From contig NZ_JAJNCX010000001.1 in the NCBI RefSeq assembly GCF_021026315.1, positions 558,001 to 622,000 on the forward strand: DNA of 64,000 nt. The letters run 5' to 3'. The notes beneath the pieces are model-generated. The model did no database searches. It saw nothing but the letters and a program-made list of their open reading frames with translations, and was not told the DNA's origin. This DNA comes from Rhizobium sp. C4 (GTDB lineage Bacteria > Pseudomonadota > Alphaproteobacteria > Rhizobiales > Rhizobiaceae). A program made the translations under genes and the position numbers. This document shows positions 54,718 through 62,565 of the stretch, one piece after another (position 1 is the first letter of the stretch; each line of letters starts with the position of its first letter).

Positions 54718-55506
54718 TCAAAACAAATCCATCTGGCCGCCGTCGCTTTCGCGTCTGGCGGCCTTGGTTTTTGGTGGCTTCGGTTGGGCGACGTCTGCGG
54801 AAGGCTGGACGCGGTCCTGGATGTCCGGGCTGGTATTGGCGACCTTGTTGACGCGGTCGGAGACCGGTATCGCCTCGAAGATGTCTTCCGGCGGGCTCAC
54901 CATCAGGTCTTCGATGTCGCGCGGTTCCTGCGTCTTGCAGTCGAGCCAGCGAGAGAACTCCTCCGGCGGGATGACGACCGGCATGCGGTCGTGGATCGGC
55001 GCGAAGGACGGGTTGGCGGGCGCGGTCAGGATGCAGGCGGTGTCGACTTCCGAGCCGTCGGCGGAGGCCCAGGTCTCCAACAGCCCGGCGAATGCTACGA
55101 TCTTGCCGTGTTTCGGGCGCACCCAATAGGCCTGCGATTTCTGCTTCGATCCCTTTTCCGGGCGATGCCATTCATAAAAGCCCGACGCCGGGATGAGAAC
55201 GCGGCGGTGGCGCATGGCGGCGCGGAAGGAGGCCTTTTCAATGGCCGTCTCCGAGCGCGCATTGACCAGAAGCGGAAACTCGCGCGGGTCCTTGACCCAG
55301 CCGGGCATGAAGCCCCAGCGGGCGAGCATCGCGCGCCGCTTCGGCTGGTTGGAGCCCGGCACGCCGCCGCCTTCCGCTTCCACAACGATGAGGATCGGCT
55401 GGGTCGGCGCAATGTTGAAGCGGGCAGGGAAATCTTCGATCAATGCGATCGAGAAGAATTCCAGCACCTCGTCCGCCGTAACTGTCAGCGCATATCGTCC
55501 GCACAT
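54718..55506 (-). CDS. SOS-response-associated peptidase family protein (SRAP, YedK/HMCES-like)
   Basis: Members form a stable thiazolidine crosslink with abasic sites in single-stranded DNA and so protect stalled forks. The 262-residue protein begins MCGRYALT; after Met removal C2 is the catalytic cysteine. The active-site regions ARFNIAPTQ, LVNARSETA, ASGFYEWH and IHDRMPVVIP are present. The last ~45 residues are a disordered tail ending in GGQMDLF, which matches the Q-x-x-L-F sliding-clamp-binding motif. E. coli YedK has 222 residues and lacks such a tail. Confidence 0.92.
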   Translation of the reverse strand: MCGRYALTVTADEVLEFFSIALIEDFPARFNIAPTQPILIVVEAEGGGVPGSNQPKRRAMLARWGFMPGWVKDPREFPLLVNARSETAIEKASFRAAMRHRRVLIPASGFYEWHRPEKGSKQKSQAYWVRPKHGKIVAFAGLLETWASADGSEVDTACILTAPANPSFAPIHDRMPVVIPPEEFSRWLDCKTQEPRDIEDLMVSPPEDIFEAIPVSDRVNKVANTSPDIQDRVQPSADVAQPKPPKTKAARRESDGGQMDLF

Positions 55507-55562
55507 GTTTCCGCTTCCCTGGGCCTTGCATGCCCGCCTTCCAGACGACCAATATAGGCGGC

Positions 55563-55988
55563 ATGACTACACAATTGAAACCCGCCTCCTCCGCAATCGT
55601 CATCGATGGCGACCGTTATCTTCTCATCCGCCGCGCCAATCCGCCGGCGCAGGACCTCTTCGCCTTTCCGGGCGGACGGGCCGAGCCCGGCGAAACGCCG
55701 GCCGAAACGGCGCTGCGGGAACTGGAGGAGGAAACCGGCCTGAAGGCTTATAACCCGCGCCTGTTTGCCACCTATGAACTCCCCGGCAGGAGCGGCGGCG
55801 GCTTTTTCCTCTCGGTGTTTCTGGTGAACTGCGAGGATATCCGGGATGTCAGGGCGCTGGAGGATGCGCTGGAGGCCGGGTGGTATTCGGCGGCGGAGCT
55901 TGCGACGATTGCCGTGCCCGACAGCGTTGCCGATTGCATCGCCCGGCTGGAGGTCTGGCGGCTCGGCACAATGGTGCCCGAGATTTAA
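55563..55988 (+). CDS. Nudix hydrolase
   Basis: A 141-residue pyrophosphohydrolase with a complete Nudix box, GRAEPGETPAETALRELEEE followed by TGL (G-x5-E-x7-RE-x2-EE-x-G). It resembles the short ADP-ribose pyrophosphatase-like members, but the substrate is not fixed. The start MTTQLKPASS is preceded by AGGCGG; a frame 11 codons longer overlaps the promoter region. It is divergent from the SRAP gene. Confidence 0.88.
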   Translation: MTTQLKPASSAIVIDGDRYLLIRRANPPAQDLFAFPGGRAEPGETPAETALRELEEETGLKAYNPRLFATYELPGRSGGGFFLSVFLVNCEDIRDVRALEDALEAGWYSAAELATIAVPDSVADCIARLEVWRLGTMVPEI

Positions 55989-56026
55989 CTTGCAATAGTG
56001 CATGATTCGGCGTTGTAGATGGCCTC

Positions 56027-56461
56027 ATGAAGCGCCGTTTGTCTTTCGCTATTGTCCTTGTTGCTCTCTCTCAGCCTCATCCCTTGCTGGCTGCGGGATC
56101 GATCCAGCAGATCAAGACCGAAAAGTCCGAGACGGCGCCTGCCGCGACATTCAAGCCGGCCCCCTATGACGACAAGCTGGTGCAGCTTTCGGAGATCCTC
56201 GGCAGCCTCGATTTCATCCGCAACCTGTGCGAACGCGACAGCGAGCCGCAATGGAAGGCGATGATGGGCCAACTGCTCGACAGCGACGCCAAGGACGAGC
56301 CGGCGCGGCGCGAAAAGCTGACGGCCGCCTATAATCGCGGATACCGCACGTTCTCGGCGATCCAGACAACCTGCAGTGCGCAATTGCGCACAACGGCGGA
56401 GCAATACCGTATCGAAGGAGCAACACTCGCGACCGAAATTACCACGAGATATGGAAATTAA
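56027..56461 (+). CDS. TIGR02301-like secreted protein
   Basis: A 144-residue protein with a signal peptide (MKRRLSFAIVLVALSQPHPL, cleaved near LLAAG). The core matches the alphaproteobacterial family TIGR02301: PYDDKLVQLSEILGSLDFIR, NLCERDSEPQWKAMMGQLL, YNRGYRTFSAIQTTCS and the ending EITTRYGN. Two cysteines may form a disulfide in the periplasm. The function is unknown. It lies 38 bases after the Nudix gene and may be co-transcribed with it. Confidence 0.8.
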   Translation: MKRRLSFAIVLVALSQPHPLLAAGSIQQIKTEKSETAPAATFKPAPYDDKLVQLSEILGSLDFIRNLCERDSEPQWKAMMGQLLDSDAKDEPARREKLTAAYNRGYRTFSAIQTTCSAQLRTTAEQYRIEGATLATEITTRYGN

Positions 56462-56567
56462 CGAATAATTCACCTCTTTTCGTGGCAAGCCGTGTCGTAT
56501 AGGAAAAAGGCTGCTAATGTTGTTAAGAGAGCGGTAAGGAATGCACCCTGCCGCCAGGGACTGCGAA

Positions 56568-56825
56568 ATGGAACAAAGCCTTTCCGAACTTGACGACATG
56601 ATCGTCCACGAAAAAATGCAGGCAGCGCTCGAGTATCAGAACGAGGCCTGGGCAGATGGCATGGCAGACGGCATCGAGCCGGAAATCATCGCCGACGCCG
56701 CCATCGCTCTTGCCATGCGCGAGACGGTACGGCTGCTTGGCGAAAGCGGTGCGGAAGCCCTGCTGGAGAATTTGCGCGAGCGCATGCTTGCCGGCGAATT
56801 CTCGCCCGAGCGCACGCTGCAATAG
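56568..56825 (+). CDS. Small acidic protein of unknown function
   Basis: An 85-residue soluble, mostly helical acidic protein (MEQSLSELDDMIVHEKMQAA onward). The ATG at 56568 has CAGGGA seven bases upstream. The earlier ATG at 56541 has AAGGA touching it, which is too close. I recognise no family. It lies between two genes for exported proteins on the same strand and may be part of their transcript. Confidence 0.6.
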   Translation: MEQSLSELDDMIVHEKMQAALEYQNEAWADGMADGIEPEIIADAAIALAMRETVRLLGESGAEALLENLRERMLAGEFSPERTLQ

Positions 56826-56899
56826 CGCAGCAACAATCCGGCGATAACATACAAGGGCCTTACGCTCCCAGAAGGCCTCGATTCAGATAGGACATTCCC

Positions 56900-57607
56900 A
56901 TGCAGATCGCATCCGGTCGCACACGACGCTCCCGTATTCTCAAGTCCTCTCTCGCAGCAGCACTCGTCCCCGCATGGCTGGCGCTTGGCGCCCCCGCCTA
57001 TGCGCTGAGCGATCTCCAGCAGACGCCGCCGGCCGCCAACGCGCCGGCAGCCACTGCACCGGCAGCACCTGCCGCAACCGACAACAAGCCGGCCGCCTCC
57101 AGCACGGCCCCCGCCGCGGGCGCTGACGCATCCAAGAGCAAGGTGCCGGCCGAGATTTCATTCGACATCACCAAGGCACCCGCCGCCGTGCAGAAGACGC
57201 GCCAGGAGATCGTTGACGCCGCAAGCGCTGGCGACGTGAAGAAGGTTGCCGCCCTTCTCAAGGCCAGCCAGGCCGATCTCGGCCCCGACAACACCAATGC
57301 CGACCCCGAATCGGCACTCAAGGACATGTCGGGCGATGGCGATGGGCTGGAAGTGCTCTCCATCATGCTCGACGTGCTGTCGACCGGCTACGCCCATGTC
57401 GGTGCCGGCACGGCCAACGACATGTATGTCTGGCCCTATTTCACCGAAAAGCAGCTGACCGCGCTGACACCGGCCGAGAAGGTCGACCTGATGCGTCTCG
57501 TCACCGCCGGCGACTTCGCCGACATGCAGGAATATGGCAGCTACAATTTCTATCGCGTGGGCATTGCTGCCGATGGCAAGTTGAAGCAGTTCCTGTCCGG
57601 CAACTGA
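56900..57607 (+). CDS. Secreted protein with Ala/Pro-rich linker
   Basis: A 235-residue exported protein. The signal peptide is long and basic at its start (RTRRSRILKSSLAAALVPAW, cleavage after AYA). A low-complexity Ala/Pro linker spans ~40-80. The globular part from ~85 has TRQEIVDAASAGDVKKVAAL, helical-repeat-like, and ends YNFYRVGIAADGKLKQFLSG. Related proteins occur in Rhizobiales without assigned function. ygfZ starts 1 base after its stop. Confidence 0.68.
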   Translation: MQIASGRTRRSRILKSSLAAALVPAWLALGAPAYALSDLQQTPPAANAPAATAPAAPAATDNKPAASSTAPAAGADASKSKVPAEISFDITKAPAAVQKTRQEIVDAASAGDVKKVAALLKASQADLGPDNTNADPESALKDMSGDGDGLEVLSIMLDVLSTGYAHVGAGTANDMYVWPYFTEKQLTALTPAEKVDLMRLVTAGDFADMQEYGSYNFYRVGIAADGKLKQFLSGN

Positions 57608-57608
57608 C

Positions 57609-58439
57609 ATGGCCCGCGCGTTCCTTGCGACACGCGGCTGGATCGCAGTCTCGGGGCCTGAGGCTTCCGACTTCCTGCAAGGGCTGATCACCACCGATCT
57701 CGACCATCTTGAAGCGGGCGCGGCCGCGCCCGGCGCTCTCCTGACGCCGCAGGGCAAGATCATGTTCTTCTTCATGATCTCGAAGACGGACGACGGCTTT
57801 CTGATCGAGACGGATGCCGAGATGGTGGATACGCTGGTCAAGCGCCTCACCATGTACAAGCTGCGCGCCAAGGTCGATATCGGCAAACCGGCCGAGACCG
57901 GCGCAACCGTCGTCTGGGCCGAGGCACAGCTGGCAGGCTCGGTCAAAGACCTGCGCTTCGCCAAGGCCGGCATCGATCTCTATCGCCTGCCCGGCGGCAG
58001 CGGCGCGCCTGACGGATACGATGCGCTGCGGGCAGAGGCCGGCGTTCCGGAAGCGGGCGCGGACTTTGCCCTGCAGGACGCCTTTCCGCACGATATCCTT
58101 TTCGACAAATCCGGCGGCGTCTCCTTCAAGAAGGGCTGCTATGTCGGCCAGGAAGTGGTGTCGCGCATGCAGCATCGCTCCACCGCACGGCGGCGCTTGG
58201 TGACGGTTTCGTCCGACACGACGCTCCCCGCCACCGGAACCGAGATCCGCACCGGCGGAAAGGTCATCGGCGCGCTCGGCACGGTCACGGGCCGGACCGG
58301 GCTTGCCATCATCCGCATCGACCGCGCAGGTGCAGCGCTCGCTGCAGGAACACCGATCCTTGCCGGCGAGACGCCGGTGACGGTGACGCTTCCAGCCTGG
58401 TCCGGCCTCGAATTCATCACGGCCGAGAGCGAGGACTGA
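57609..58439 (+). CDS. ygfZ: YgfZ/GcvT-like folate-binding iron-sulfur maturation factor
   Basis: A tetrahydrofolate-binding protein that helps to repair or assemble certain iron-sulfur enzymes. The 276-residue product has the GcvT fold and the family motif KKGCYVGQEVVSR with the conserved cysteine C177. It starts 1 base after the preceding gene, and an HD-domain gene follows after 3 bases, so the cluster is tightly packed. Confidence 0.9.
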   Translation: MARAFLATRGWIAVSGPEASDFLQGLITTDLDHLEAGAAAPGALLTPQGKIMFFFMISKTDDGFLIETDAEMVDTLVKRLTMYKLRAKVDIGKPAETGATVVWAEAQLAGSVKDLRFAKAGIDLYRLPGGSGAPDGYDALRAEAGVPEAGADFALQDAFPHDILFDKSGGVSFKKGCYVGQEVVSRMQHRSTARRRLVTVSSDTTLPATGTEIRTGGKVIGALGTVTGRTGLAIIRIDRAGAALAAGTPILAGETPVTVTLPAWSGLEFITAESED

Positions 58440-58442
58440 GCC

Positions 58443-59048
58443 TTGGCGGCGGAGAAGGATGTTCGCGCCTGGCAGCGCATGCTTTCGGGTCGGAGACTCG
58501 ACCTGCTAGACCCCTCGCCGCTCGACGTGGAACTTGTCGACATTGCGCACGGGCTTGCCCGCATGGCGCGCTGGAACGGGCAGACGCGCGGCGCTCATGC
58601 GTTTTCGGTGGCGCAGCATTCGCTCTGCGTCGAAGCCATTTTCCATCGGCAGAACAGGGCGGCCAGCGCCGACGAGCTGCTGACGGCTCTGCTGCATGAC
58701 GCGCCGGAATATGTAATCGGCGACATGATCTCGCCGTTCAAGGCGGTAGTCGGCGGCGGCTACAAGGTGGTGGAAAAGCGGCTGGAGGGCGCCATCCACA
58801 TGGCCTTCGGCCTGCCGGCGGAGACCGCGCGTCCTTTGAAGGCGGCCATCAAAAAGGCAGATACCGTGTCGGCCTATTTCGAGGCGACGACGCTTGCCGG
58901 CTTCACCTCCGAGGAAGCGCGCAGGTTCTTCGGTCAGCCGCGCGACATCACCGCCGACATGCTGATCCTCGATCCGCTGCCCGCCACGGAGGCGCAGACG
59001 CTGTTTGCCGCGCGCTTCGAGGCGATCTGCGCAATGCGCGGCAAGTGA
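58443..59048 (+). CDS. HD-domain hydrolase, YfbR-like
   Basis: A 201-residue metal-dependent phosphohydrolase. The histidine and HD residues are visible in HAFSVAQHSLCVEAI and LLHDAPEYVIGDM. YfbR-like members are dNMP 5'-nucleotidases. The start codon is TTG with GAGG 8 bases upstream inside the end of ygfZ; the first ATG lies 13 codons later, at 58482. It is coupled to ygfZ (3-base gap) and to the phosphatase gene after it. Confidence 0.83.
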   Translation: MAAEKDVRAWQRMLSGRRLDLLDPSPLDVELVDIAHGLARMARWNGQTRGAHAFSVAQHSLCVEAIFHRQNRAASADELLTALLHDAPEYVIGDMISPFKAVVGGGYKVVEKRLEGAIHMAFGLPAETARPLKAAIKKADTVSAYFEATTLAGFTSEEARRFFGQPRDITADMLILDPLPATEAQTLFAARFEAICAMRGK

Positions 59049-59058
59049 GGCCAGACCC

Positions 59059-59574
59059 GTGCCGGTAATTGCCGTTTCCCCCCTCTCCCGCATCGCCGAA
59101 GTCGCCGTGAAGATGAAGGCGCGGGAAATGATCTCGCTGCTGGCCGAGAACCAGCATTTCCACCGCCCCGGCGTGATCGATGCCAGCCGGCATCTGAAGC
59201 TCGGCGTCAACGATGTGGCAAACCCGGCGCGCGGCCTCGTGCATCCGCAGGAAGAGCATGTGGCGGCGATCATCGACTTCGCGCGCGGCTGGGACCAGTC
59301 CGCGCCGCTTCTCGTTCACTGCTGGTATGGCGTCTCGCGCTCGCCGGCGGCGGCCCTCATTGCAGCCCTCGCCGTCCGGCCCGATCTCGATGATGCGGAG
59401 CTTACCCGCACGCTGCGCGCTGCCTCGCCCCAGGCGAGCCCCAACACACGGCTGATCGAAATCGCGGATGGACTTCTCAGCCGCGAAGGCCGGCTTGTCG
59501 AGGCCGTCCGGGCGATCGGTCGCGGGGCCGAATTTGTCGGCGAAAAGCCATTCGTGTTCAGCTTCGGGGAATAG
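59059..59574 (+). CDS. Tyrosine/dual-specificity phosphatase-like protein
   Basis: A 171-residue protein with the active-site loop HCWYGVSRS (HC-x5-R) and a preceding LKLGVNDVANPARG region that could hold the general acid. It follows the HD gene by 10 bases. The GTG at 59059 has GAGG 8 bases upstream and fits better than the longer frame from 59005, which overlaps the HD gene. Similar proteins are conserved next to this gene group in Rhizobiales; the target is unknown. Confidence 0.8.
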   Translation: MPVIAVSPLSRIAEVAVKMKAREMISLLAENQHFHRPGVIDASRHLKLGVNDVANPARGLVHPQEEHVAAIIDFARGWDQSAPLLVHCWYGVSRSPAAALIAALAVRPDLDDAELTRTLRAASPQASPNTRLIEIADGLLSREGRLVEAVRAIGRGAEFVGEKPFVFSFGE

Positions 59575-59583
59575 GCGCGACGG

Positions 59584-59931
59584 TTACGGCAGGTCGCTCA
59601 GGTGGCGGTCAGGCTCCATGCGTTCGTGCAGGATGCGTAGCACCGTGATCCTCCATCCCTGTCCGCTTTGCTCGCCGATATGGTAGACCACGATATGCGC
59701 CGCACCACTCCTGCGCCCGGCGGCGCTGCCGAGATGAAACATGCGCACATGGGGACCGAACTGCTCCAGCACGCGGCTTCCCGGCCGCATCGGATCATCA
59801 TCGATCATCCCGAAGGCGCGCCGAATGAAGTCCCTGTATCTTGCTGTCTGGGGGAGGCCGAATTCGTCGCGCGTGTAGCGGAGGATATCGGCGATATCCG
59901 CGTCCGCGTCACGGGTTAGGCGGATCGTCAA
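59584..59931 (-). CDS. parE: RelE/ParE-family toxin
   Basis: A 115-residue protein. MTIRLTRDADADIADILRYT is the usual ParE opening, and the C-terminal strand ITVLRILHERMEPDRHL follows. ParE toxins poison DNA gyrase; RelE-type relatives cut mRNA, and the fold alone does not separate them. Its ATG overlaps the antitoxin stop by 4 bases. It is slightly longer than usual (90-100) because of a Gly/Arg insert in the centre (SAAGRRSGAAH). Confidence 0.88.
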   Translation of the reverse strand: MTIRLTRDADADIADILRYTRDEFGLPQTARYRDFIRRAFGMIDDDPMRPGSRVLEQFGPHVRMFHLGSAAGRRSGAAHIVVYHIGEQSGQGWRITVLRILHERMEPDRHLSDLP

Positions 59932-60191
59932 CGCTCTACCTCGGAAGCCACGTCGTTGAAGATGTCATCGAGCGAGCGCGTCGAGAACTCGCCCCGCTCC
60001 ATCTGGCCGAGACCCGACTCAACGGCACTTCTCAACTGCGCCAGCCGGAGCGCCCGCTCCTCCCGCCCCGTCTGCAGCAGCCTGAGCGCATCGCGCACCA
60101 CTTCGCTGGCGGAGGCATATGCACCGCTTTCCACTTCGCCTTCGATGAAGCGGACGAATTCGGGGGTGAGGGAGACATTCATCGTGGGCAT
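59928..60191 (-). CDS. parD: ParD-like antitoxin
   Basis: An 87-residue antitoxin. The N-terminal ribbon-helix-helix (TMNVSLTPEFVRFIEGEVES and SASEVVRDALRLL) binds DNA, and the acidic C-terminal tail (FSTRSLDDIFNDVASEVER) wraps the toxin. GAGG lies 7 bases before the ATG. It forms a two-gene operon with parE, and an inverted repeat overlaps its promoter, consistent with self-repression. Confidence 0.9.
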   Translation of the reverse strand: MPTMNVSLTPEFVRFIEGEVESGAYASASEVVRDALRLLQTGREERALRLAQLRSAVESGLGQMERGEFSTRSLDDIFNDVASEVER

Positions 60192-60208
60192 GACATGACC
60201 TCGAAAGG

Positions 60209-60250
60209 TTGACGTGTGCGCATTCTACACGCGTTGTCAAAAATTGCCAA
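60209..60250 (-). promoter_or_regulatory. Promoter and operator of the parDE operon
   Basis: On the minus strand, TTGGCA (60250-60245) and TAGAAT (60227-60222) are 17 bases apart. The -10 is covered by an inverted repeat: CGTGT with ACACG, and outer TTGAC (60209) with GTCAA (60240). Binding of ParD there would block transcription. Confidence 0.7.
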
Positions 60251-60337
60251 TCATCGAACAGCTGCTTTGCAAACAAGAAGGCCGACCGCCCTTTCGGGCG
60301 ATCGACCTTGCGTGACATGATCTGTGGAACCCGTCGC

Positions 60338-60526
60338 TTACATGTAAGCGGCGGGGCTCTTTTCGATGTGGCGACGGATGGCCCGGCGTGCCTCTTCGGC
60401 GTCGCGATAGCGGGCTCCATCCAGATCGATGACCGGGAATTTGACGGCGATGAACTTCATCGCATCACCATCGGGAATCACGATCCCCACCGGAATACCG
60501 GCGTGCTCAATGACCTGCTTGTTCAT
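60338..60526 (-). CDS. Small conserved protein (62 residues)
   Basis: A short soluble protein, MNKQVIEHAGIPVGIVIPDG followed by MKFIAVKFPVIDLDGARYRD and AEEARRAIRRHIEKS. GGGAGA lies 7 bases before the ATG. The shape, a small beta-rich half and a helical end, is like other 60-residue proteins of Rhizobiales. I know of no function. Confidence 0.7.
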   Translation of the reverse strand: MNKQVIEHAGIPVGIVIPDGDAMKFIAVKFPVIDLDGARYRDAEEARRAIRRHIEKSPAAYM

Positions 60527-61054
60527 AGGTATTCTCCCGCAGCAGAACGCTGCTTGATCTCAAGTCTTCATTTGCGAATTGAATTGCAGACGAACCGGGC
60601 GACCCGGGTCACATTCGGCAAAGCTGGCGGCAAAGCTGGCGACACCTCGCGCCAGAGATCATCGTCACGCGGGATACACGCCAGGAGAGAACATCACGAA
60701 CGTTGTTGTCGAACACCATACATTCCTCCAAACGGCTTGACCGGCCCCTCAGGATCACGGTCCGCAAGCCGCTCAAGGGCTCTTCCGAACCACTCCGACT
60801 TGCGTGGCCAAAAGGTAGGATTCGACCCCGCTTTCGTCAACGGGTCCAATGTGAAATTTAGAATAAAATTTTTTCCATCTGCGAATATTACGGATTGAAG
60901 ACAAATTCTGTTCCGCCTGCCATAATTAGGGAAATCAGAATCTCCAAATCGCCATACTTCTTTATTGCGGCGCACACCGGATATGGAGCTTTTTTTTCGC
61001 AGCCGCGAGCGGCCTTGCGGGCCTCGCAGACCGGCCCGCGCGGAATGAAACGAT
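60527..61054. other. Gene-poor, partly AT-rich intergenic region
   Basis: No convincing gene is seen in these 528 bases. An exact tandem repeat of GGCAAAGCTGGC occurs at 60617-60628 and 60629-60640. Bases 60841-60900 are only about one-third GC. Open frames cross the region in both directions but resemble no family. It may be the remains of a decayed gene. Confidence 0.5.
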
Positions 61055-61897
61055 TCACCGCAGCTTGAAGGGCCACGCCTCGCCGCGGGTCTCCACGACC
61101 GCGACCTTGTCGCCCGCACGCAACTCAACCTGGCCGCGCGGAACCGCGTTCCAGCCGAAGATCGGTCCGGGCGCGCGGCGGTCGGTGGAAAAATGCAGCT
61201 GGCGCATCGCCGGCATGGGATCGCCCTTGCCCTGCTCGCCCGTCCGCTGATCCTGCGTCGTCATCACGCAGCGCTCGCAGGGCTTGACGAGATCGAGCCG
61301 CTCGCCGCCAATCTCGATCGCGCTCCACATATCCTCTGCCCATTCGTCCTCGCAGTCGATGACGATGTTGGGGCGGAAACGGTCCATGCCGACAGGGACC
61401 TGGCCCTGTTCGGTGAGATAGCGATTCAAGGCGGCGAGCGAGCCGGTCGTCGTCACGAGAACGGGATAGCCATCGGCAAATCCCATGGGCACGTCCTCGC
61501 CCGCCCATTCGGGATTGGCGACGCGCTCCGCCTGCGCATCGGCAAAGACCAGCTTCGCGTCGCGGCCAATCCAGCGCGACAGCGTTTCATTGACGCTATC
61601 AGCTGCCACGGCAACATCGACAATGGAGCGCCAGACGGCGACCTTCATGCGCGGACCGGAGGGGATCGCCACCATGGCCTCTTCGTCGCCCTTGCGCAGC
61701 AGCAGATAGCCCGCCTGCGGCAGCGGCTGGATCTGCGCCAGCAGCGGGCATTCACGCTGGGTGATGAATTGCCCGTCCGGGTCCACGACCATGAAGCGGC
61801 GGTCACCCAGCAGGCCGGAGGCGGTGAGGATCGTGCGCTCGACCGGAATGCCGCGCATGCTCTTCACCGGATAGATATGCATGCTTTCGATGCGCAT
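61055..61897 (-). CDS. MOSC domain protein (YcbX/mARC-like)
   Basis: A 280-residue molybdenum-cofactor-related oxidoreductase. The N-terminal MOSC barrel domain (residues ~1-110) opens with IESMHIYPVKSMRGIPVERT. The MOSC domain proper has RFRPNIVIDCEDEWAED and the cysteine-bearing KPCERCVMTTQDQRTGE, where one cysteine binds the Mo cofactor. Members reduce N-hydroxylated compounds. Its ATG shares one base with the stop of the upstream HD gene, so translation is coupled. Confidence 0.88.
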   Translation of the reverse strand: MRIESMHIYPVKSMRGIPVERTILTASGLLGDRRFMVVDPDGQFITQRECPLLAQIQPLPQAGYLLLRKGDEEAMVAIPSGPRMKVAVWRSIVDVAVAADSVNETLSRWIGRDAKLVFADAQAERVANPEWAGEDVPMGFADGYPVLVTTTGSLAALNRYLTEQGQVPVGMDRFRPNIVIDCEDEWAEDMWSAIEIGGERLDLVKPCERCVMTTQDQRTGEQGKGDPMPAMRQLHFSTDRRAPGPIFGWNAVPRGQVELRAGDKVAVVETRGEAWPFKLR

Positions 61898-62547
61898 CAG
61901 GCAATCTCCTCGAGGAAGTCATTGTAGAAGGCAACAAGGCGGTCGTGGCGCTCGGCAGCCATGCGGCGGCCTGTTACGGTCTGGAAGCCATCCGCCAGCT
62001 TGAAGAGCTTGATCGGGAAATGGTCGATGGCAAAGCGCTTGTCGTCGAGCTCGCGCGTCTCGGCCCCCGGGTCGGCCACGTCATGCAGGCCGGAATTCAT
62101 CCGCCCGCCGATATAGAAGCAGCGCGCTACGCCAATCGCGCCGATCGCATCCAGCCGGTCGGCATCCTGCAGGATCTTCGCCTCGATGCTCTCCGGCGTG
62201 ATGCCGGCGGAGAAGGAATGCGTGGTGATCGCGTGCGCCACGGCGGCGATCTCGTCCGCCTGCCAGCTCAGGTCCGCCAGAAGGCCGGAGGCCTTTTCGG
62301 CCGCCAGCCGCGAGGCCTGGCTGCGCAGCGGCGAGTTCTTTTCCACCGACACGCAATCATGCAGCAGCACAGCCGCCGCCAGCACGGCGCCGTTGCCGCC
62401 CTCTTCCGCATGGATGCGCATGGCATTGCGGAAGACGCGCAGGATATGGGCGATATCGTGCGAACCATCATCGGATTCGCATGCATATGGAATCAGTTGG
62501 GCCGCAAGGCTCTCATGCGGCTTGAAGGCATCGGCAAGGCTGGACAT
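61897..62547 (-). CDS. HD-domain phosphohydrolase
   Basis: A 216-residue HD superfamily protein with DGSHDIAHILRVFRNAM (His and HD-type ligands) and VLLHDCVSVEKNSPLRSQAS. The later part holds QDADRLDAIGAIGVARCF, the usual C-terminal aspartate region. This is the YedJ-like class of putative (p)ppGpp or nucleotide hydrolases, without a proven substrate. It overlaps the MOSC gene by one base. Confidence 0.87.
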   Translation of the reverse strand: MSSLADAFKPHESLAAQLIPYACESDDGSHDIAHILRVFRNAMRIHAEEGGNGAVLAAAVLLHDCVSVEKNSPLRSQASRLAAEKASGLLADLSWQADEIAAVAHAITTHSFSAGITPESIEAKILQDADRLDAIGAIGVARCFYIGGRMNSGLHDVADPGAETRELDDKRFAIDHFPIKLFKLADGFQTVTGRRMAAERHDRLVAFYNDFLEEIA

Positions 62548-62565
62548 GGTCTCTCCTGAGGGGTG

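Noticed and set aside
60694-61128. 144-residue minus-strand frame upstream of, and overlapping, the MOSC gene
   Set aside because: Overlaps the MOSC coding end, has an Arg/Ser-rich start, no ribosome binding site and no family.
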